A stretch of DNA of 64,000 nucleotides from Hofstenia miamia (Eukaryota; Xenacoelomorpha; Acoela; Hofsteniidae): NCBI GenBank assembly GCA_900660155.1, contig CABFPE010000148.1, forward strand, positions 909,447-973,446, given 5' to 3'. Positions 23,918 through 35,201 of this stretch are shown in pieces; within the stretch, counting starts at the first letter, position 1; the number at the start of each line of letters is the position of its first letter. A program made the position numbers and the translations under genes. The notes beneath the pieces were generated by a model. The model was not told the DNA's origin, did not search any database, and saw only the letters and a list, made by a program, of their open reading frames with translations.

Positions 23918-26900
23918 TTACATCCCATATTTCAGGGTCATATATATATATTTATCTCTTGCTGTGCATCTTGGCAGCACTCTTCTCTGTATGTCCTCAT
24001 TCCCAATGTTTGCTTCGAATTCTTCATCAAAGCCTTCCTCCAGCAGACTATCTAAGTCATTCATATCGTATATAACCTCATTATCATTAATACAACTTAT
24101 TTTAAACTCAGCATTTTCATTTAATATCAATTCTTTGATATCTGCTGTTGCCTTTTTCAAGTTTTGGAAGTGCAGTAATCTGTCATTATTTAACATGTAC
24201 TCATTATTTGGTAATACTTGCATTATTTTATATGGACCTGACCATACTGTTTTTAACTTTTGGACTTGGTTTGTATCAGTTAATTTCATGGGTGTGAATG
24301 AGTAGACTGTGTCGCCTAGTTTATGTGTGTGACAGTAAATTTTTTTATTGTAGTTATGCTGTTGTCTCATGGCTGATTTCTTTGTGTTGTGGCACATTGT
24401 CTCATGTATCACCTTTATCCAATTCCTTAGTTGATCCACATATTGGTTGTCTAAATTTTCACTATAGGCGAAGTACTGCATTGATAATGGCGTTGCTGCC
24501 TCCCTTCCAAACATGGCTTTGAACAGTGTTATCCTGGTTGTTGAATGTATGGACATATTATAGAAATACTCGATCATCTTGATTACCTCCCTCCATTTGC
24601 GTCCTCCTACTCTTGAGGTTGTGACTCTAATCAATTTTATCAAAGTTCTATTCAGTCTCCCCACTGCCCCATTTGCTTGTGGGTGATATGCTATTGTTCC
24701 TTTGCTTATGCCTTCCAGTAGGCGTGCCATTTCTTGGAACAGGTTGCTCTCAAATTGTGGCCCCTTATCCATGATTATCATCTGCATTGGCCTGAACTTC
24801 AGGATCTATTCTTTCATTACTATGTCAGCAGTTGTTTCAGCCATTGTGTTCTTCATTTGGACTAGCTTCGCATATTTGGTGAAATTGTCCACCATCACTA
24901 AAAGGTACTGGTACCCCTCTTCATCTTTCAAAAACATTTCCAAATCTATATGTATGATCTTGTTCAGTTTCATTGCTATGATCTTTTCTAGCAGTGCCAA
25001 CTGTGTTTAAAAATGTTGTTTATTGTGGAGGAGACATTCCATACATTTGTTGATGATTTCTTTGGTGACCTTCCGTATTGGTGTCATGAAAAATCTTGCG
25101 TTGAAAGTGCTCTCCGTCTTTGTGATGCCCAAATGGCCCTTCTCATGGATTTTCCTTACTAGTTTGCATTTAAAGTATTCTGGTATTGCAATTCTATTAG
25201 TTTCTCCTTCCACGTATAGGAGTCTGTTCTTGTTCCTTTTCCATCTGTACCTCTCATAATAGCTTGTGGTTAACTTTGATAGTTTCACACTTGGTTCTTG
25301 TAATTTTCTTATGATTTCACTTAACATCACGTCATCCTTCTGTTTTTCTACGATTTCGACCTCTGATATTTCCTCTTTTATCATGATTGGTAGGACTGCT
25401 TGTCCCTTCTTGTCAACTTTCATCTCCGGAAGTCCTTTGTACTCTGTGTGTGGTAGAAATTGGAATTGTTTTTCTCTCCATTTTCCTTGGTTGAATCTCT
25501 CTGATACTCAGGAAGTGTGGTCCAAAAGTCGGCATTCATATGCAGTGTTCCTCCTTGGTGTTCAATTGTGAATGTGAATCCATCTCAAAACTATTCCCAA
25601 TTTATCACCTGAAAATTTCTTGAGCCATGCCAATCTGCTGTTATCAGTGTGAACTCTAAATTGCCGTCCTATTAGGAAGTGTCTAAACTTTTTTATGTTC
25701 TCAATCAGTGCCAGCATTTCCAATTTTTTTGACCCATAGTTCTCTTTGCTTGGTTTCAACTTGCAACTAAAGAATTGTATGGGTACTTCCTTGCCATTTT
25801 TATTTGTCCCAGCATTGCTCCACTCACTACCTTACTGGCATCACAGTCCAGTATAAATGTTTCATTGTAATTAGGCGTGTTTAGTGATGGCAATTTTGCT
25901 AGTTCCTCTTTTATCTTGTCTAGCTCCTCCTGCTCCTGCCATGTCCATATAAATGGTGCTGACTTTCTCATCAGCCGCGTCATCTTGGCAGTCTTCCCTG
26001 TGATGTTGGGGTTAACATGCTGTAATAGTTGAAGAAGCCCATTATCCTCTGGATGTCCTTCTTGTTGTTTGGTTTCTCTATTCTCCTGATCATATCTCTT
26101 GTGTCATCCTTCATGCATATTTGCCCTTTTTCAAAGACTCCTCCTAAGAATATGATTTTTTCCTTTAAAATGTCACACTTGTTTCCATTGATTCTCAGGC
26201 TGGCTTTTATGAGAATCAATAATGTTCATTGAAATTTCTGCAGGTGTTCCTTGATCATGTCGCTTCTCATGATGATGTCATTGATATATGCATTCACTCC
26301 GTCCTCCATCTTGTGTTTCTTATTTTTCAACACTTTCATTATGTATCTTTGAAATGTTGCAGGCGCATTGCAAAGACCAAATGCCATGCATATCTATTCA
26401 TATAGGCATATAGGGAGTTATGAACGCCATTTTTTCTATATCTTCCTCTTCCATTCTCACCTGCCAATATGCTTTGCAAAAGTCTATTGAGGTGAAGTAC
26501 TTATGTCTGCTCACTTCATATAGCATGTCCTCTATCCTTGGCAGTGGATATGAATCTTTTTTTGTTACTTCATTCAACTTCCAGAAATCTATGCATAACC
26601 TGTGTTTGTCTCCCTGTTTCACAAATACTGTAGGTGTGGCATATGGGCTTTTGCTGGGTCATATTATTTTGTTATCAATCAATTCATTGAGTATCCTGTT
26701 GTATTCATCTTTCATCTGCTCCAGCACTCGCCTTACTGGCAGTTTTATTGGTTTGTTTGTTGTTGTAATGATTTTGTGTGTTTTGCCAATTGCTTGTCCC
26801 ACACTTATTTCTCTGTAGTTGAATATTTGTTTGTGTTTCTCTAGCACCTCTAGAAGTTGTTGCAATTGTGCTGTGCTCAGGTGTTGATATTCCTCTTCAG

Positions 26901-27790
26901 CCAATTCAGGTATTTTATACTGATCTTCTTTGGCTTTCATCCCTCTGCCCTCAAGTTGGCCCTGGGGAGTACTCACTACATTGATGGATTTCGTCCACTT
27001 GCCCTTGAGTCAGCAGTGTGGAGTACCTCCTGTTTTCGTTTGTAAGTCCTCGAGTCGACCATACAAACTACTCTGCTCATCAATGTCTTCCATTGCTCTC
27101 CAAATAGCTTTGATACTAGATCTGATATACTGTCTGAATATTCGTACATTTGTTTTCTTCATGTTGATGTTCTGATTCATTGCGTTAAGTATCAGGACTC
27201 TTCCTCTGCTGTATTTTATCACACATATCCTGGACAGCATTGACACTCTCTTCAAATTAATCCCATTGTTGTTGTAAATCATTATATCTGCTGTTATCAT
27301 ATCTTCCATTTTCACTCCATGAATGTTCCATTGTTACGGTTGCAATTTTATATTTTCCTCCAATTCAAAGACTATCATTGATGGCTTTCCTTCTTGTTCT
27401 TCAATTTCAATTTCCTCTTCCCATACTTTGATCATTCTGTCAGTGTAATTAATACACATCTATTTTTTTGTCAGGAAATCGTCACCTAATATTACCTCAT
27501 AGGGCAGTAAATTGTTGTGGGTATCTATTACCACTAGTGTTTGCTCAAAGGTTGTGTTCACTATTCAAATTTGTACTGCCTCAATCTTGCCTTTCATATC
27601 TATGTATTAGTCTTTTGTTCGAACACTGTAAGTAATCTTGTGTAAATCCCAGTTTCATCATGCACTCATCTGTTATTATTGATGTTGCTGCTCCCATATC
27701 AATCGTTGTTTTTGTTAAAATCCCATTTATCATTATAGTTATCATATTAACGTTATCCAAAGTCGTCATAATCATTATTGGTGCTTGGTT
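23918..27790 (-). pseudogene. pol region of A1 (fossil)
   Basis: From high to low coordinates: protease-like region (about 27580-27780, GAATSII motif), a spacer, reverse transcriptase (from about 26976; FTSIDFCKAYWQ palm motif near 26500), RNase H (25560-25930, FILDCDASKV and HTDNS motifs), integrase (25423 to about 24250, with a CMEC zinc half-site, a DKGPQFESNLFQ core motif and a YHPQANG motif), and an acidic tail. Best copy for identifying the family as Ty3/gypsy. Broken several times. Confidence 0.82.
26930..27070 (-). repeat. Second hairpin set, in the protease-RT spacer of A1
   Basis: Three copies of the CCTTGAGTC-type core recur here within pol: near 26947-26962, 27002-27015 and 27046-27058. 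Arms: TCCAC 26994-26998 with GTGGA 27018-27022, and GTTTGT 27038-27043 with ACAAAC 27063-27068 (6 bp, 19-nt loop). The arm sequences differ from those of the pol-ORF3 array while the core is kept. Confidence 0.62.
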
Positions 27791-27799
27791 TTTTTAAGT

Positions 27800-29685
27800 T
27801 GGTGCTCTGACTAGTTTTCTGATTCTTCCTCTGTTTGTAGATCCTCTACCAATTCTGATTCAGATTCAATTATGTCCTCATCATCATAATACGCTTCTTC
27901 CTCTCTGTTCATATTGATTTGTTTTCTGCACTCATCCTTCCTGTGCCCCTTTTGTCCACAAGCATAGCATTTTATGTCTCTTTCTCCTACCTTTTTGGAT
28001 TTCCCATCCTTGTTTTTTATGTTGATAAATTTTTCTGCTTTTTTCTCTTTGTACACCTTGGTGTTCCCTGTCTGCATTTTGTAGTTATTTCTCCATTCTG
28101 TTGCTTTTCCTTATTACACATCGCTTTTTTGTAGATGCAAGCATTATTCTCTATTATTGCCTGTATGTCTACAGCTTTCCTGATCATCTTTTCCAGCTTG
28201 TCATCTAAGTCACACTTGATTTCAAATTGCATATGAATGTTCTCTGGCATGCCTTTGCAGATATGAGAAAAAAGGTTATACTTGGAATATGTGCTTTCCC
28301 TTGAGCTGAGTGTCAATAATCATTCTATTTGTTGGATATAATTCCACATTTTTGTAGAATTTAGTATATTTTGATATTGGTTTTTGAAGCTTTCATTTTC
28401 ATAATAGTCTATGAAGTCTCTGATTAATGGTTTGTAATTTCGTTTTGTGTCCACATCAAGGAGTAAGTAGTGTTGAGAGGCTGCCCCTGTTAAGTATAGT
28501 TGGAACCTTGTGGCTGCTGCCCTTTGGTTCACCTTCTTCTCTGCCATTGTAATATTGAATTTTTGCAGCCATTCCAAAAATGTTGGGTTGTAGCTGTCCA
28601 CTTTCCCATTAAATTTTGGCAGAGTTGCCTTACATGGTATTGTATTGTTGTGACTATTTTCTGGCAGCATTGAGTTCTCATACATTGGTTTCTTTTGTCC
28701 AGTCATTTGTTGCCTAACTGTGAGTTGACTTGTCACCACTCTTGTTATCTTATTGGTAATTTTCCTTTTCTCTTCTTCCTCCTCTTCCTCCATTTCTCTG
28801 AAGTGTTTTTTAAAATTCATGGGTGATGCTCATAAGTTCCTTTCCTCTCCCTGTTCAATTGTTCTTTCATACGTTGCTGTCACTTTTGGATTTTCTCCTT
28901 CATTTTCTCGTAGTTTTTTCAATTTCCATCTCAGATCCTCTATCTCTTTCTTCTGATTGTCATGATCTTTATCTCTGTCTAACTCTGTCAATCTAAGTTT
29001 ACCTTTGAGCTGTTTGATCTCTTGGGCTTGGATATTGTTGTTGAGGATTAATTGCCTATTCACATCTTCCAACTGTTGGCATATCTTCTCCCATTTTTGG
29101 TTCTACTCTTGAAAAGCTTTGTTTGACTGTGCCAGCTGATTTGTTAATGCCTTGATATCTCTCTAGAAATTATTGCTTTGGTTATCCAAATGGTTGTCCA
29201 TTTCAAGCTTCAGTTTGCTTAAGATGTTCTCATCCTCTTGTTCCAGTGTTGACATTCTTTCCATTAATTGTTGTATCTCAGCTCTCAATATTGTTTCCAT
29301 TTCATTTGTTTGGCGTAGGATGTTTACAACTTCATTGGATCCTGTTTCTGGGGACATGTGTAGGGTTTCCAGCTCTATGGGGGATACATTGTCTCTGAAT
29401 GCACTCTCCTTGGGGTGGGGGTTGTTCTGTTTGTGCCTTTCTTGGGGCTACCTTATTTTCCTCATATGTTTGGCATCTTAAATATGAGTAGTAGTGGCTG
29501 GTAGATCAGTGTGACTCATTGTCTTTCCCCTGCTCTATGTTAGGTATAGTTGTAGTTGTTGACTCATTGCTGGCTGTATATTACATCTGCTTCCTTGCAT
29601 GTCTTCTGCTATTTGGTTGCTCTGGTTCTCTGTTGACTTTAAGTTCAGATGTTGAACTGATTGTTCTTCTTCTTTTGTTCTTTAT
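27800..29685 (-). pseudogene. gag region of A1 with CCHC knuckle (fossil)
   Basis: The N-terminal half (29490-28830) is a long coiled coil rich in Glu, Lys, Gln and Leu. It is followed by a capsid-like stretch (28640-28320; LPKFNGK, then FLEWLQKF) and a retroviral-type zinc knuckle CYACGQKGHRKDEC near 27945-27985, which binds nucleic acid. An acidic C-terminus leads into the protease. The long coiled coil is atypical of gypsy gag. Broken. Confidence 0.75.
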
Positions 29686-29700
29686 CTGTCATGGTCACCA
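29686..29700 (-). promoter_or_regulatory. Primer-binding site of A1
   Basis: On the minus strand TGGTGACCATGACAG follows the LTR end GCTACA without a gap. It differs from the A0 site by two bases. Confidence 0.65.
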
Positions 29701-31231
29701 TGTAGCATCTGCTACCAAGCATTGATGTAGGTTAAATGATTCTTTTAAACTATTGTTTCACGTCAACCACAGGTAGGGATGTACTCATGTTAGCTATTTA
29801 TTTCTGCTAATCTTTCTTTAACTGAAATAACTGAATACTATTTAGGTACTCTGCCATCATAGCTCTGCTCTGTGAATGGTTTAACTGTGGCCTCTGGCTG
29901 ACACTGATCTCTGCATCATTTCACTTGTGTTTCCATAGCTGAATTAAACTCAATTTGTACTGTGTATTTAATTCACTTTGCAACCTTGCAATGTCACTAG
30001 TTGCTTAGTAATTATTACTTTAGCATTACTGAAAACTATTGGCTTTAATTAAGTTAATATAATTAAGTTACTTAATAACTTGCAGCTTCCTACCTTACAT
30101 TTAAATAACATATTATATGCTCAGTTGATTTATTGGGGTATTATAGGTCACCTAATTCTATCACCTAAAATATGTATAACCTACATTAGGCTATCCAGCC
30201 CTTTCTTACCAATGTTGATTATTGATTACATGTGAATGATCAAATTGATAGCCAGCTAAACAGAGAAAAACTCCTATTCATACACCTAACATAAATGCAG
30301 GTTCATGGTTTGGATCAAGGACCCTCAAGTCACTCCCAATATGTTTCCAAACCACTACTACTGCATTTACAATTTAGCTTGACATTGTGTATAAATAATC
30401 AAACTGATATAAAATCTAAAAATTCCAAACTGATTTACACTCTATTTATAGTTAACTTTGAAAAAGTACCTGTCATTTGAAATTCAAATTTAATTTGTCT
30501 GCCAAAATGCCTGNNNNNNNNNNNNNNGGTTAAAATAATTAAGTTACTTAATAACTTGCAGCTTCCTACCTTACATTTAAATAACATATTATATGCTCAG
30601 TTGATTTATTGGGGTATTATAGGTCACCTAATTCTATCACCTAAAATATGTATAACCTACATTAGGCTATCCAGCCCTTTCTTACCAATGTTGATTATTG
30701 ATTACATGTGAATGATCAAATTGATAGCCAGCTAAACAGAGAAAAACTGCTATTCATACACCTAACATAAATGCAGGTTCATGGTTTGGATCAAGGACCC
30801 TCAAGTCACTCCCAATATGTTTCCAAACCACTACTACTGCATTTACAATTTAGCTTGACATTGTGTATAAATAATCAAACTGATATAAAATCTAAAAATA
30901 AGATTTTCAAAGAATTTACTTCAACAAATTCCAAACTGATTTACACTCTATTTATAGTTAACTTTGAAAAAGTACCTGTCATTCGAAATTCAAATTTAAT
31001 TTGTCTGCCAAAATGCCTGAAAATAATGGAAGCAAATTCGCCCCCTTCATTTTGTCAAAATTTGATGACAAGTACTAATTTGCTATATTATTACTTGGTT
31101 GCATTTTACAAAGATAATTCTGATAATTGAAATTAAATTGTTTTTCTAAATAATCATAATTTAATCTTAGTTTCAACTAATCATTTGTTCTTCTTTCTTC
31201 ATTAGCAGCATTTTCTTTGGATTATGCTACA
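29701..31231 (-). repeat. Family A LTR (5' LTR of A1) with an assembly gap
   Basis: It runs from TGTAGCATCTGCTACC to ATTATGCTACA. It is longer than other copies because about 450 bp (30061-30513) are repeated after the gap at 30514-30527 (30537-31018). The two halves are near-identical apart from a 28-bp difference, so they look like two alleles or overlapping contig ends. Confidence 0.8.
30514..30527. other. Assembly gap (14 N)
   Basis: A run of N inside the A1 LTR, flanked by the same LTR segment on both sides. Confidence 0.95.
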
Positions 31232-31239
31232 CTTTCTTA

Positions 31240-33215
31240 CTCATTTTCAATCATATATTTTTTTTCATTTCTAGTTTTGAAGTAATGCATTCAACATTGA
31301 TGGCTAACTGATTGTATGGTTTTAAGAGTTCTTCCCACTCTGTTTTAGTGAATACCTCCATGAACATTAGCATCATAGTTGCTACCTTTTGCTCCTCTTT
31401 GACTTTTTGATAGTTTCTTGCTTTGATTTCTTTACTTTCTTTCATTAATTTAATCTCTACTAGAAATCACTCATCTTCTGTATTGATCTAGCCAGACTTA
31501 CTCCTCCCCACTTTTCAATGTTTATTTTGTCAATTGTCTCCAGTGTCTTTGGGCATGATAGTAGTTGTGTTGACATTAGCAATTCCTTTTCATTTAAGAT
31601 TTCTCTTTGGGATTTTGTCACCATTTCACAAACTTCCATGGGCTCTCTTATCATGCCCTTTTTCATCATTTCTGCACTTTCTATGATTTTAGTAAATGTG
31701 CATTGTGGACTATATCTTTCATATCTTTCCATGGGTTCTTCAAGAATCTGCTGCACATTTTTGCCTATTATCAATTGTCTTATATCTTCTGTGTTTACCA
31801 GTTTTCTCTTGATTATTTTCTTAGTTGTTAACTATGGTTGCTTCTCAAGTTGTCTTAGATGTGTTTTGGATATTGCACCCCATATATATTTTTTCATTGG
31901 CTCTTCAAATATTGACAGTTCACTCAGATATATTCCAGTCAGGTTTGCTATTTCAACTATTGATATTTTCCCCATGAAAGTTCTGTTCATTATTATTTGG
32001 CTGATGGCTTTTTCTATCAACTGCATTGGCTTTTGAATCTTATCTTGCCTTTTAAGAACCAGTTCTTTGTTTGAATATTGATTGGAGATAATGCTATTTC
32101 AAATTTCTTTGCTCTTGCTAATTTGTCTCTTAACTGCAATTAGATTGGCAGCTTGATTTCCTTATCTTCCATTGTGAAGATTGCTAATAGCTAAGCTGTT
32201 GTTCTATATCATATCTCTGGCGCATTTTCTCTTCAAATATTAAACCTTTGAAGTCCTTCTTCATGTTTAATTCATAGGTGTTATTTACTTCTGCTAGGGC
32301 CACCTCTATTGTTTTGTGGAATTTTCATGATGGCATTTCTATCTTTATTAATGGCCATTCTTCCTCTGTTTTCTTTTGTAGCTTCATATTCTCCCAAATT
32401 TTCTGAATTTGTTTTAAGTATTCTTGTTGTTGAGTGAGACTGCACTTAATAAAAAGTGTATTAGCTTTCTCAACACCTTCATTGTCCATCATTAGCTCTA
32501 CTGTTTTGACTATGTTGTATATGTTGATTGCAATGCATGGATTGACCATGATCCTGTAGACTTGAGCCAAGTAGTCAATTTGTAAATCAACACAAATTAG
32601 TTCTGATATCATTGTGTCTGTTGGTTCTTTCTTCCAGAGGAATACATGTTGAACTTGCAGGATATCTTCCAATGTTGATTTTGTTATTATTACAATGTAA
32701 ATGTTTTGTACTTTTGCCATTCTTAGTGTTTGATCCAATTGCTTTTCAAGATTTTTATTGTATTTCATTCTCTTAGCACATGCATGATCATTAGGTTATG
32801 TTTGTCTATGTTTACTTCCAGGATTTCAATATTTGATCTATGTATGCCATAATGCTTTTTGTCATTTCAAGAGTAAAATCTTCATTGAATTTTACATGCA
32901 CTGTGCTCTGCATATATGATCCTTCTATCATTTTGTTCATTTCTCTCAGGTAACAGATTATCACATTTACCATTTGTCCCTCCATTTTTGCCACTTTCCT
33001 TATGTGGGCTTTTGTCTCTGGCAAAAGTTTTTCAAATGCATTGTGTCTCATTTTTGTAGTCCACATGAAATATGGGCGCAACTTTTCTCCATCAATTTTA
33101 GACATACACTTTCCTCTTTCTTTAGATCATACAGTTTGCTCTGATGTGGTTTCTGAGGAGTTATGTAGCTGGGTCATCTTTAGCTGTAATCTGCTGGTGC
33201 TCAGTTCACAGTGAT
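31240..33215 (-). pseudogene. ORF3 of A3: unknown third gene (fossil)
   Basis: The blocks follow the same order as in A2 and B1: LRPYFMWTTKM (about 33060-33105), EYLKQIQKIWENMK...WP (32330-32420), MGKISIVEIANLTGI...KYIWG (31870-32000), and FTKTEWEELLKP (about 31280-31330). The left edge is the LTR of A1. The protein is charged and helical without membrane segments. Family unknown. Broken. Confidence 0.62.
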
Positions 33216-33219
33216 GATC

Positions 33220-33590
33220 TCTACTGCACCCTTGAGTTGGTTCACAGTTTACTCTGTCAGCACTTGACCAGTTGTGAGTTCTGTTCTAATACCATCAGCC
33301 TTGAATCACTTCTGTATCATCATGGTTCTTCCCCTACTTACATCTTCCACTGGAACTCTGGCTGTCACACTGCCCTTGAATCAGCAAAGTTGTGTTGCTG
33401 TTCACCAGTTCTCTGCATGCTCTTGAATCAGCTTTGCAGATATCTTGTGGGAGAGGCTATCAGTCTGTTTGTCTCCCTGCCCTTGAATCAGCCTTGGGGA
33501 CTATTTGGACGCCTTCCCACTCTATGTCATCTATTAGTCAGTTCTTCATTCTTGTCCCTTCTGCCCTTGAATCAATGTCTGGTTTGAGAA
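33220..33590 (-). repeat. Hairpin array in the pol-ORF3 spacer of A3
   Basis: Six copies of a CCTTGAATC-type core occur (near 33228, 33300, 33374, 33421, 33480, 33568). The TCTGCA arm 33412-33417 pairs with TGCAGA 33435-33440 over a 17-nt loop, the same arm and loop size as in A0 although these copies are far diverged elsewhere. A weaker ACAC/GTGT pair (33367-33370, 33392-33395) encloses another core. Confidence 0.65.
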
Positions 33591-33691
33591 CTCCTTCTTA
33601 TTCTCCTTCTCCTGTTGGTTGTTGAGAGCTCCTCTGGCCTATTATCTCTTTTCATTGTGTCACAATGATTTTTTCCAAAGGGCCTTCTGTG

Positions 33692-33830
33692 TTGGGAAAT
33701 GTTGTTTGTTATTTTGCAAACATGTAGTACATTTGTTTATTATTTCCTCTGTCACCTTCCTTACTGCTATAGTAATGAATCTCAAATTAAAAGTTTTCTC
33801 TGTCTATGTTATTCCTAGGTGGCCTTTTCA
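33692..33830 (-). pseudogene. Integrase zinc-region piece of A3 (fossil)
   Basis: It matches the H-H-C-C region of the A1 integrase (25010-25145) codon by codon in part. It directly abuts the A3 LTR, so the arrangement is rearranged rather than that of a normal element. Confidence 0.65.
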
Positions 33831-34268
33831 TGTTGCAGTATCTGCTATCAGGGTTTAACAGAGAGTAAATGATTCTTATAAATTATTATTCCTCATTATA
33901 TGTGGGTAGGGATGTACTGATGTTAGCTTTTATTTAACTCTGACATGAGATACACTGTTGTTAATCTTCACTCAACTTAAAGTAACTTGATACTGTTTAG
34001 GTATACTTCAGTCACAGTTCTTCTCCATGATTTGGCTATGGCCTCTGGCCAACTCTGATCTCTGAACCAATCCACATGTGTCTCCATCATTGATTGAGTA
34101 GTTCCAAGTCTCAGCTCAATGATGTTCTTATGTGTTCCCTATCCTAACTCAGTGCAGCTCTCAATGCTGTTTTTAACTGACTTAAACTCAATTTGTAATG
34201 TGTATTTATGATACTTCACAAACTTGCAATGTCACTAGCTGCTTAATAAGTATTACTTTAGCCATTAC
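33831..34268 (-). repeat. Family A LTR piece of A3
   Basis: It starts TGTTGCAGTATCTGC and follows the A LTR through GGGTAGGGATGTACT and CACTAGCTGCTTAATAA, then stops where the B1 LTR begins. Confidence 0.78.
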
Positions 34269-35201
34269 TGTAGAGTCGCTCAGGGATTTTGTTGATTTAA
34301 TTCTCATTTAAATTTTACTTTGTATTATTACGTCACTATGACGTTAGTAGCTATTTTCAACCTTTGGTTACTATTGTTAATTTTATGTCCCCTCGATGGT
34401 GCTTATTTTTGCTCAAATTTAATTTTGCGAGTTAAAAGAATTTGATCATGTTAAACTATGTTGACATCTGAGTATTGTAAACAAAGGCAGGTAATCATTA
34501 AACATTTGTATAAAACCTGAGGAAAATGTAGCAATAGCTTAATAGATTTTATCTACTCTCAACTGCCGTTTTTACAGTTGTATTTTTTATTTATTTATTA
34601 TCTTGATGAAACTTATTGCTTAAGATCGGCAAAAATTCGGGAGTGCTATCACCAGCACGGGACCACAATTTGCTTCTGGGGGTCTGTTGATTAACCAGTC
34701 TGAATTGTGGACTCATTAAGTTACGTATACAGTTATGTATAAGGAAATAATAAATCTCTCTTTTGTAGTTCAACACGTACATGCACTTATAAAACCTAAC
34801 ACTGTGATGATACTATGCCGTGGGCTAGCACGAATATCTGGCAATTACAGATTATTTAATAGTGAGCTGAGAGATAACAATGAAAATGAGAGTTTGTATT
34901 TTCTGAAGTGAGATAGAAATTAAGCAAGTGAGACAAATAGGGTAGCACCAGTCAATAGGTTAAGCACTTTACTCTTGGATGTTCCGCTTTGGCTGGAAGC
35001 CATAGGAATTGGTCATCTTGGATTGTATCTAAAGTAGTTTGTTACTTGGATGAATTACCAATGTTCCATCTATAAGTTATGTTATAAGTTCTATGTTACT
35101 CTGTTTCTTGGAATCGTGGCTGTAAAGTAAATGCTATTTAAACCTTCTGTGGAGTCAATTAAGTTTCTAGTTAAGTTTCCCTATCAGCCCACGATTCTAC
35201 A
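34269..35201 (+). repeat. Family B LTR, left
   Basis: It starts TGTAGAGTCGCTCAGGG and ends GATTCTACA, with length 933 bp. It pairs with the right LTR. The middle carries the blocks ACGTACATGCAC and CTGTGATGATACTA seen in the right LTR and in 2144-2604. Confidence 0.85.

Larger units (their letters stand above)
23111..31231 (-). mobile_element. Element A1: family A, 5' portion, minus strand (fossil)
   Basis: Read from high to low coordinates: 5' LTR, primer-binding site, gag with a CCHC knuckle, protease, PR-RT spacer hairpins, RT, RNase H, integrase, tail, pol-ORF3 spacer hairpins and the first part of ORF3. It is the most complete 5' half of family A here. Together with A2 it would look like a tandem arrangement sharing about 1-kb near-identical segments. 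About ten breaks. Confidence 0.82.
31232..34268 (-). mobile_element. Element A3: divergent family A copy, minus strand (fossil)
   Basis: Recognised parts, high to low coordinates: LTR piece, integrase zinc-region piece, hairpin spacer, ORF3. No gag, protease or RT was recognised. ORF3 is closer to family A than to B but clearly diverged, so this is a subfamily. It is bounded by the A1 LTR on the left and the B1 LTR on the right. Old, many breaks. Confidence 0.72.
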
